The notes under the pieces: generated by a model
Seen by the model: the letters and a program-made list of their open reading frames with translations, nothing else
Database searches by the model: none
Told to the model about the DNA's origin: nothing
In this document: one piece after another, positions 57,893-64,000 of the stretch
How the letters are laid out: each line of letters begins with the position of its first letter
Numbering within the stretch: position 1 is the stretch's first letter
Assembly: GCF_017591435.1 (NCBI RefSeq)
Contig: NC_059304.1
Coordinates: 29,465,883 to 29,529,882, forward strand
Reading direction: 5' to 3'
Source: Portunus trituberculatus
Lineage: Eukaryota > Arthropoda > Malacostraca > Decapoda > Portunidae
DNA: 64,000 bases
Program-made: the position numbers and the translations under genes

Positions 57893-58875
57893 TCATACTC
57901 GTGTGGCCCCGTCTCCATATCTACACACATCCAACTTTCCTTTAAAACTATGCACACTCCTCGCTGACACCAGCTCCTCACTCAAACCATTCCACACCTC
58001 CACACATCTTTGTGGGAAACTATATTTCTTCACATCCTTCAGACATCCACTCAGCACATCCACACCCTTCCTACTCAGATGCACACCATCCCTAGCATAC
58101 AAATCCCTTCGCCCATAGAACCTATCCCATACATCCACAAAGCTTACACCCACATCCTTACACATCCCTTTTACCCGATCATTCACACCAATGGCTCTAG
58201 ACAACCTTTCCCTGCTAACATACACACGAGGCAAGATTTCTGACACTACACACCTCCTACCACTCTCCCTTATCTTGCCTAACATTTCCCGAAATCTTGC
58301 CACTAACTCCTCCGACCCACCTGCTCTGACATCGTTCCCACCTATGTGCAAAACTACTACACCCTCCCTCTCCATCCCCCCAACCCTCTTCTGCACCTCC
58401 TCACTCACTACCTTCACACCTGCACCAGGCATACACACGTTCGTCCTCCTATCCCTGTCTTTCCCACAGAAAGTGCTATCTAAATACCTAACCTGAGAGT
58501 CACCCACCACACACACCTGAGGTGTGCTAGGCACAACCATCCTCCTCCTCTCCTCTACCCCCTTCTTTCTCCTTTCACTCACCACAACCACTTCATTCAC
58601 TCCACTCTCACTTTCCTCTCCTCCCCTCCAACAAACCGAACCTATTTTCACACTCAACAGGTTTAGTCCTATCCTCCCTAACTGCCTCCGCTTTCCTTCC
58701 CTCGCAACCTGCCATCTCTGCCCATCCTGACTACTATCTTTCCCGTCTGGCTGCCTGCTTCTTCCCACTCTGCTCTTCCCGACAGAGGGCCAAGCCACCC
58801 TGTTGCCCTCAGAAGGTCCAACCTTCGGCCTAACACTGATCTCCTGCCTAATTTTTTCCACTGCCTCCCAAGCCT
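57893..58875 (-). CDS. SGNH/GDSL hydrolase domain fused to LINE ORF2 C-terminus
   Basis: Open frame of about 325 codons to a stop at 57893. Numbering from the GTG at 58861: VCVVGDSQVRYL has the nucleophile Ser122 (block I), GAG near 146 (block II), LHIGGNDVRAGG has Asn176 (block III), ARDGVHLSRKG has Asp258 and His261 (block V). The tail DVKKYSFPQRCVEVWNGLSE...RYGDGATRV is the ORF2 C-terminus seen in T2 and T3. Esterase domains are known in ORF1 of CR1-type LINEs. All catalytic residues are intact, but the upstream N-terminus is in other frames after a shift at an A6 run near 58851. Confidence 0.85.
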
Positions 58876-59150
58876 CTTAACCTCCTCCTTCAACTCAAAG
58901 ATGAGAACTTGTTGCACTTTTCCCCTCACTTAGCTTTCTGATTTCCTCTCGTAATTCTCGGTGCTCAAGAGAAAGAACTAAATTCTCGCTCTTGAGTAAA
59001 CACCATACACTCAGAAAAGTCAACGACCTTCCTGTCATGCCCACACATCTCACACACAACAAACTCTCCCAATCCCATCTCAACACTCTCTTTCACGCAC
59101 TCAATCACACACTGATATACCTCAGTAGCTACCGCCATACTAACATACAA
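58876..59150 (-). pseudogene. N-terminal part of the SGNH element ORF1
   Basis: ATG near 59135 gives MAVATEVYQCVIECVKESVE and GEFVVCEMCGHDRKVVDFSEC, a possible zinc-binding region, followed after frameshifts by SLEHRELREEIRKLSEGKS and FELKEEVKRLGRQWKK (coiled coil). Two to three frame changes separate it from the SGNH frame. Confidence 0.55.
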
Positions 59151-59531
59151 TCTGTTAACTCACAAACAAATAAAAATACTTGGTGACGGGGGTGGGGAAC
59201 CGCGGTGGTGGGGGTGCCTAAGTGAGGTCAACTAATCCTCTTTCAAGGTCAACTTGACAGTTACAAGCCTAGTCTCCTCGCTCTACCAAAATACTTTTAA
59301 CTCACAAACACTGATTCTAACCACTGTTTCACTCTAATCTAACACTTGCAGTACACACTTTCACTTCACTAACACTCAAAAGCACCACACACAGACACCA
59401 AGCACAAACACCACTCGCTAACTATAAAAACCACAGCCAAAAACGGAGCGCACACACAACACGTCCACTCGCCACCGCAGCTACACAGAAAAATTAACAC
59501 TCCAATGGAAGCGTGCAACCCCACCATCTAG

Positions 59532-59729
59532 AAGTTTCTTGACATCATAATAAAGGAACAAGGACTAACAGATAACAAGCTCAACCAGTTCCAAGGTGGT
59601 CATGAAGCACCCAAGCAGAACCGCGCCTACCAGGATACATCACAACGTCTCGCCGTGGTTGTTCATGACTTCGCAAACTGCCCTATCATCGACTTCCTCA
59701 GAGGAGTCATTCACAGTTTTCATCTGTGA
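59532..59729 (+). CDS. Unrecognised 65-codon ORF followed by polyadenylation-like signals
   Basis: After an in-frame TAG the frame reads KFLDIIIKEQGLTDNKLNQF...QRLAVVVHDFANCPIIDFLR and ends HSFHL then TGA. Several AATAAA signals follow (for example 59791, 59817, 59924). It may be the last exon of a host gene or a retroposed fragment. No ATG-defined start and no known domain. Confidence 0.3.
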   Translation, partial: KFLDIIIKEQGLTDNKLNQFQGGHEAPKQNRAYQDTSQRLAVVVHDFANCPIIDFLRGVIHSFHL

Positions 59730-59976
59730 TGGACAAGAACTGAAATGTGCAGTATTTTAGTATTTTATATTTTGTTACAAAGATCAGAATTTTAATAAAA
59801 TATCATAGCAATCATGTAATAAAGATACGAGTATAATGCCTTGTGTAATTAAAATTTAATGATAATCTTAATGTAACTTCCCTATGATCCCTATGTTCTT
59901 CACTTTTTATTTTTGTGTTAAAAATAAAGAACATTTTGGCTTTTATTGTGGGTTTCTCTTACACATATTGGATATT

Positions 59977-60062
59977 CCTGGGGGGGGTAAAGACCAGGGG
60001 GGAAATCACCTAGAGGGTGAAAGCCGGGGGTGGGGGTGTAAAGGCCAGGGGGTAATCACCTA
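59977..60062. repeat. G-rich tandem repeat, two units of about 43 bp
   Basis: GGGGTAAAGACCAGGGGGGA AATCACCTAGA and then GGGGTGTAAAGGCCAGGGGG TAATCACCTAGA. Multiple G4-6 runs on one strand. It abuts the 3' side of LINE T4, whose end motif CTAGGTGATT is part of the unit. Confidence 0.85.
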
Positions 60063-60978
60063 GACTCATCCATTGTATCTCTTGCTTCTTCACATTTTCT
60101 ATTAAACCATTCTTCCTTATATTTGTCTTTAATTTTCAGTCTCGCTACATATCTATTCACTCCATCATTATAAATTTCTTTAAATGTCATCCACTTTTCC
60201 TCAACTTCTGCTTGGTTGTCAAATTTAGTCCAGTCCGTCTTTTGGAAAAAGTCTTTGAGTTCTCTAAAATTTGTTTTGCTATATGTCAACCTTCCTTTTC
60301 TACATTTTTCATTCCATTCATTCCTAATCACTTCCTTGAAGGTCACTACTATTAGTACATGATCACTTTTTGCCAAAGGTGTCTTATACTCTACTCCATC
60401 CACAATTTCAGGTTCCGTTGTAAATAATAAATCCAGTCTTGATGACTCTTCATTATTCCTAAATCTGGTGTTTTCTTGAATCCATTGTGTCATTGTATAT
60501 TCCATAATTAACTCCAGTAACATGTAACCCCCATGAATCCTCATTTCCCTCTGTAGTCATATCATCCCAGTGCACTTCCTTACAGTTGAAGTCCCCCATT
60601 ATTACAGTATTTCTTTTCTTTTCTGATATTTTGATTAGTGAGTGTTCAGTATCTTTCAAAACTTAATCATATTCTCTTAGACTCCAAGATCTTGTCTTGG
60701 GTGGTACATAGCAGACTACAAATTCTCTCTTCTCCATATAATTTTTCTCAACTACAACTGATATAATTTCTGCACTGTTTTTGTCATAATTCACGTTCGT
60801 TACCTTTAGGTTGTTTTTTGCTTAGTATCATCACTCCTCCACCCTGCTTCACTTTTCTATTTTTCATATAGATATTGTACAGCCTGATCCCAATGGGGTT
60901 TAGTGTCAATTGATCTCTTAGTTTTGTTTCTGTGATTCCCATTATGTCAGGCTCAACCTCTTTAATAAAATAATTCAA
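60056..60978 (-). pseudogene. T4 endonuclease
   Basis: EVEPDIMGITETKLRDQL, KQGGGVMIL, TVIMGDFNCKEVHWDDM (60459-60659), SSRLDLLFTTEPEIV and LAKSDHVLIVV (60056-60544). The catalytic GDFN and SDH motifs are kept. A small number of frameshifts. Confidence 0.85.
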
Positions 60979-61075
60979 TTCATTTATCCTGAGACGAGTC
61001 CATTATATTAATATAAGCAACTTTTAATTTTCCACATTTCCCCTCATTTTCTCCTCTGCTCTTTCTTCTCTTTCC

Positions 61076-61499
61076 TTAATGTACCATTTCCGCAGTCTCA
61101 TGTTCCAAACTTTGCAAAAAACTTTTTTTTCTCTTGGTCTCTGTATGTTTCTCATTTCTTTCTTTCACTTTGTTTCTCAATTCTTTCAATCTTTCTCTCT
61201 CTTCCAAATTCATGTTTCTTTTTATCCATACATCTTTGTAAACATCTGAATGAGCTACTTTTCTTGCTCTCGTTAGTAGTTCTTTCACTATTACTTGTGA
61301 TCTCAGTTTTTATTTTCATAGGCCTTACATGTCCATCACTGAATCTCCCCATCTTGTACACTTCTTCTGTTTCACTATCAAGACTTTGTCCTTCATCCTG
61401 AATCGTATTTATTATGTCTCTTGCCAACTCTTTCTCTTCTTTTTCCCTTATAACCAGATTGGATTTTTCTTTTCTTTCAAACCCCATACTACAATACAT
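61076..61499 (-). pseudogene. T4 RRM-like domain
   Basis: MYCSMGFERKEKSNL, then EEVYKMGRFSDGHVRPMKIK, then (after a frameshift) DVYKDVWIKRNMNLEERERL and KELRNKVKERNEKH. Corresponds to the RRM-like domain of T1-T3. Confidence 0.75.
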
Positions 61500-61535
61500 T
61501 TCTTCTTGTCAACTATATCTCTGACTAGGTCTTCC

Positions 61536-61865
61536 TTAATGACCTGTATTACTGTGTCTTTTGTCCTGTCTTGTATTTGCTTTTTCACTTTCATTAAAAG
61601 TCTTTTTCTGGTTCTCACTTTCCTTTTTCAATTCATCCTTTAATTTTTCCTGTAATTCCTCTTTCACTTTTTTGTTGTTGTTTTGCACCTTCTGGTTCAT
61701 TTCCTGAATAATGTCCTCATAATTGTTGCACTTTTCCTTCAGAGATTCATTTTCTTGTTTGAGACAATCCATTTTTTGTTTTATTTCGACATTATCCGAT
61801 TTCACACTCTCAAAACACTTGACTTTATCTTTTAAGTCACTGTTTTCCTTCTCCAGATTCTTCAT
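61536..61865 (-). pseudogene. T4 ORF1 coiled coil
   Basis: MKNLEKENSDLKDKVKCFES...KQENESLKEKCNNYEDI...EELQEKLKDELKKESENQKK: continuous heptads rich in Lys, Glu and Leu. The same coiled coil follows the N-terminus in T5. It would drive trimer or multimer formation of an ORF1-type protein. Confidence 0.8.
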
Positions 61866-62048
61866 CCTTCCGATAATTTAGCCATCACTTCCCTTATAAA
61901 GAATTCATCCTTTTCTAATGTTGCCACTTTCATATTATACCTTTTTTTGTCCCTCTCTCTAAAACCTGAGAAGGCTCCAGTTTCATTTAACCTAATATCT
62001 CTTAAACCTTGTGGTGTCAAGTAAATTTCTCTCCTCTCTGTCAGTATA

Positions 62049-62190
62049 CAGCAATACTCCGCTTAATGAACAGGATAGGGGGTGTCAAAGCTGTTCGTAG
62101 AGCAAAAATTCGTTAAGCGGACGTAATTTTCCCATAGAAAATAATGGAAATATGGGGGATGCATTCTGGGCTGGTCCCCAACATACCATA
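62049..62190. mobile_element. Tigger-like element, end fragment
   Basis: CAGCAATACTCCGCTTAATG onwards matches the inverted right end of the element at 24877-26670 (about 26530-26670), then decays into (TA)n. Confidence 0.85.
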
Positions 62191-62250
62191 TTGGTTAAAA
62201 AAAATTGTATATATATACGTACCTGTATCATTAATAACCAAGTATCCCCA

Positions 62251-62255
<5 letters not shown>

Positions 62256-62327
<72 letters not shown>
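62256..62327. repeat. (TA)n microsatellite
   Basis: Pure array. Confidence 0.98.
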
Positions 62328-62334
<7 letters not shown>

Positions 62335-62335
<1 letters not shown>

Positions 62336-63216
62336 TCATACTTTAGGGAGATGCAGGATTTATCTATATAATGTGGGATTTAAGATTTTGGGATTACTAT
62401 TGTATCTCCAAAATCTTCAGACCCTAAATTACCAGATGGTATAGTTTATTTTTTGATAATTAAATACCCTCCCCATCAGGAAGCCATTTTTAAATGTCTT
62501 GTGTGATTGTGTCATAGCCTGACTCACGCCCTACACAGTAGTGATGGGCGAACCGAATACTTTCTGCAAACCGAGTATTTCGGTATTGATTACACTGTGA
62601 AACCGAGTAAACCGAGTAAGAAATTATTACTTTTCACTAATCTAACTTAACGTAACCTGAGCGGAGATGAAAAAAAAAAGTAAGAATATAGTAAGGGAGA
62701 GAATCGTGCAAGAAAACTAATCTCTTGATGTAGTTAGACTGAGGTTTTTAACTTCTTCAGTACAAGGTAGGCCGTATATCATGAGACCATATTTCACTTG
62801 ACTTTCAATGTTATTATAATATGAGAATGTGAATTATGTGCATGCACTTATAGTTGACATTAGCAGATAATTTTTTTCGTGATATAACTAAAATAGAAAA
62901 AAATAATATTATAATGGATATAGAATGCCAGAAGCTTATCATTGCGGGGCTCAGCGTCACGTGTCTCCATCCTCCCTGCTTCTACCTCCTTACTCCTCCT
63001 CTCTTCTCCCTATAACTCCTTACCTCCATCCACTTCCCTCTCATTCCTTTCTCTCCTTCCCTCTCATCTCTCTCTCTCTCTCTCTCTTTCTCTCCCCCCT
63101 TCCCTCCATCTCCCTTTCCTAAAGGTCATGTCATATTACTTGACCCTGTTTTATTGCACTTCGACTAATAGACTTGCCTCCTTTTCGCTCCTTCACTTTC
63201 TTTCCAATCTCTCCAT

Positions 63217-63218
<2 letters not shown>
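62335..63218. other. Unassigned AT-rich, then pyrimidine-rich sequence
   Basis: GTGATGGGCGAACCGAATAC at 62542 resembles a hAT-type end and carries AAACCGAGTA repeats. From 62970 the plus strand is CT-rich. No gene seen. Confidence 0.35.
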
Positions 63219-63419
<201 letters not shown>

Positions 63420-63663
63420 ATTTATTTTTTTATTGTAGGTAACGTCTCCACCTGTTTTTATTTATTGGGCATCACAAGGTGTGAAGGCAGCTGCCCCCGC
63501 CTTGCCGCAGCCTGCTGTGACGTAGTACAACCTATGTGTATGTGTGTGTGTGTCAGGGAGACGGCTGGCTGATATCTGAGTCGTGTGTGGTGTTTGTTTC
63601 TCATGTTACAATCTATCTCCATCCGGTAATATTGTATCCTTCTGTATCCTTCGTGGGTTATCT

Positions 63664-63666
<3 letters not shown>

Positions 63667-63725
<59 letters not shown>
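63667..63725. repeat. (CA)n at the 5' edge of LINE T5
   Basis: Pure CA array ending 7 bp before the T5 ATG. Confidence 0.97.
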
Positions 63726-63728
<3 letters not shown>

Positions 63729-63732
63729 CAAC

Positions 63733-64000
63733 ATGGCGGCCGTGAACTCGAAAGATGAATCAGACTTCACAGGATTTCAAGGAATAATGGAGAAGAGTGC
63801 TTATGTGAAGAAAATTCTGGAGTTGGAAGGTAAAATTGAAAAACTGTTTGAAAAGTATGGGGGCCTGGAAACGAGTTATGACAATGTAAAGAAAGACTGT
63901 GCCGATATGAAGAAGGAAAATGAAGCACTGAAAGAGGAAGTTAAGCTAATTAAAGTGAATTGCGAAAAATGTGGAGAATCTCTAGGGAAAGTGATGGAGA
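63733..64000 (+). CDS. LINE family T, copy T5: intact ORF1 N-terminus, runs off the window
   Basis: ATG at 63733 in a CAACATGGCGG context, open for 89 codons to the window end. It begins MAAVNSKDESDFTGFQGIME, then a heptad coiled coil (KKILELEGKIEKLFEKYGGL, KKENEALKEEVKLIK) and CEKCGES. Matches the N-terminal and coiled-coil part of T4. No frameshift is seen, so it may be the youngest copy here. RRM, endonuclease and RT would follow outside the window. Confidence 0.8.
   Translation, partial: MAAVNSKDESDFTGFQGIMEKSAYVKKILELEGKIEKLFEKYGGLETSYDNVKKDCADMKKENEALKEEVKLIKVNCEKCGESLGKVME

Larger units (their letters stand above)
57856..59480 (-). mobile_element. Short non-autonomous LINE encoding an SGNH hydrolase
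   Basis: Minus strand: GC-rich leader (59160-59480), an ORF1-like N-terminus with CEMC, an SGNH esterase domain, then the last ~45 codons of LINE ORF2, then the 3' end GGCCCTGTAAAATTACAACT AGGTGAATACAC. The same 3' end type closes family T. Endonuclease and RT are absent. Confidence 0.8.
60056..62046 (-). mobile_element. LINE family T, copy T4 (RT deleted)
   Basis: Minus strand: ORF1 N-terminus (REIYLTPQGLRDIRL, then FSGFRERDKKRYNMKVATLE), coiled coil (61536-61865), RRM-like domain, endonuclease. It ends at EEWFNRKCEEARDTMDES and jumps to CTAGGTGATT. The 5' side is cut by a Tigger-like end at 62049 with TA at 62047-62048. Confidence 0.85.

Noticed and set aside
57290..62612. A single hAT element spanning the inverted ACTCGG repeats at 57290 and 62600
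   Set aside because: The repeats are short, occur twice on the left, and the interval holds unrelated complete elements. Separate element ends are as likely.

Overview
The window reads as nuclear DNA of an arthropod, most likely a decapod crustacean. The evidence is indirect. It is packed with long dinucleotide microsatellites ((TA)n, (GA)n, (AC)n, one (TA)n of about 330 bp), it holds a DIRS1-type retrotransposon, Penelope-like elements and several LINE families of kinds common in decapods, and it shows degenerate TTAGG-like GTTAGGTTAAG repeats. I see no clear multi-exon host gene. The only candidates for host coding sequence are a THAP-domain ORF (4602-4997) and two short unrecognised ORFs (40078-40413, 59532-59729). 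Almost everything else is mobile-element stratigraphy, mostly broken by stops and frameshifts.

Layout. 1-3.6 kb: minus-strand Ty3/Gypsy-type element in which integrase lies upstream of the reverse transcriptase start (Gmr1-like order). 4.1-4.6 kb: hAT MITE with an 8-bp target duplication just upstream of the THAP ORF. 5.3-8.0 kb: degenerate piggyBac with TTAA flanks and subterminal palindromes. 8.7-14.0 kb: I-group LINE with CCHC ORF1, endonuclease, RT and RNase H, whose ORFs overlap as TAATG. 14.6-20.9 kb: ATT repeat, tandem units with a pogo/Tigger-type helix-turn-helix remnant, a hAT-like element holding a TTAA element, and a Harbinger fragment. 21-28.5 kb: two Penelope families as inverted dimers with hammerhead-ribozyme-like motifs, and a three-level DNA-transposon nest enclosing a 1-kb palindrome.

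29.3-49.9 kb: one LINE copy (called J here) cut into four collinear pieces. It is split by a Tc1 element (29883-31122), by a Tigger-like element swollen to 9.4 kb by two nested LINEs and a MITE (31274-40708), and by a third block holding tandem HTH units, a tRNA-derived SINE and a complete DIRS element with inverted terminal repeats (42.1-47.9 kb). 50.4-64 kb: another TTAA element copy, a TIR element between two (TA)n arrays, and LINE copies of the family called T here (also 32.3-38.7 kb). T copies start and end at (AC)n. A related short element encodes an SGNH hydrolase domain fused in frame to the LINE ORF2 tail.

The elements interact mainly by insertion: TA-targeting transposons and Penelope copies abut (TA)n arrays, and T LINEs abut (AC)n arrays and one another's tails. 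Family names rest on motif recognition by eye. Percent identities and clade placements were not computed.
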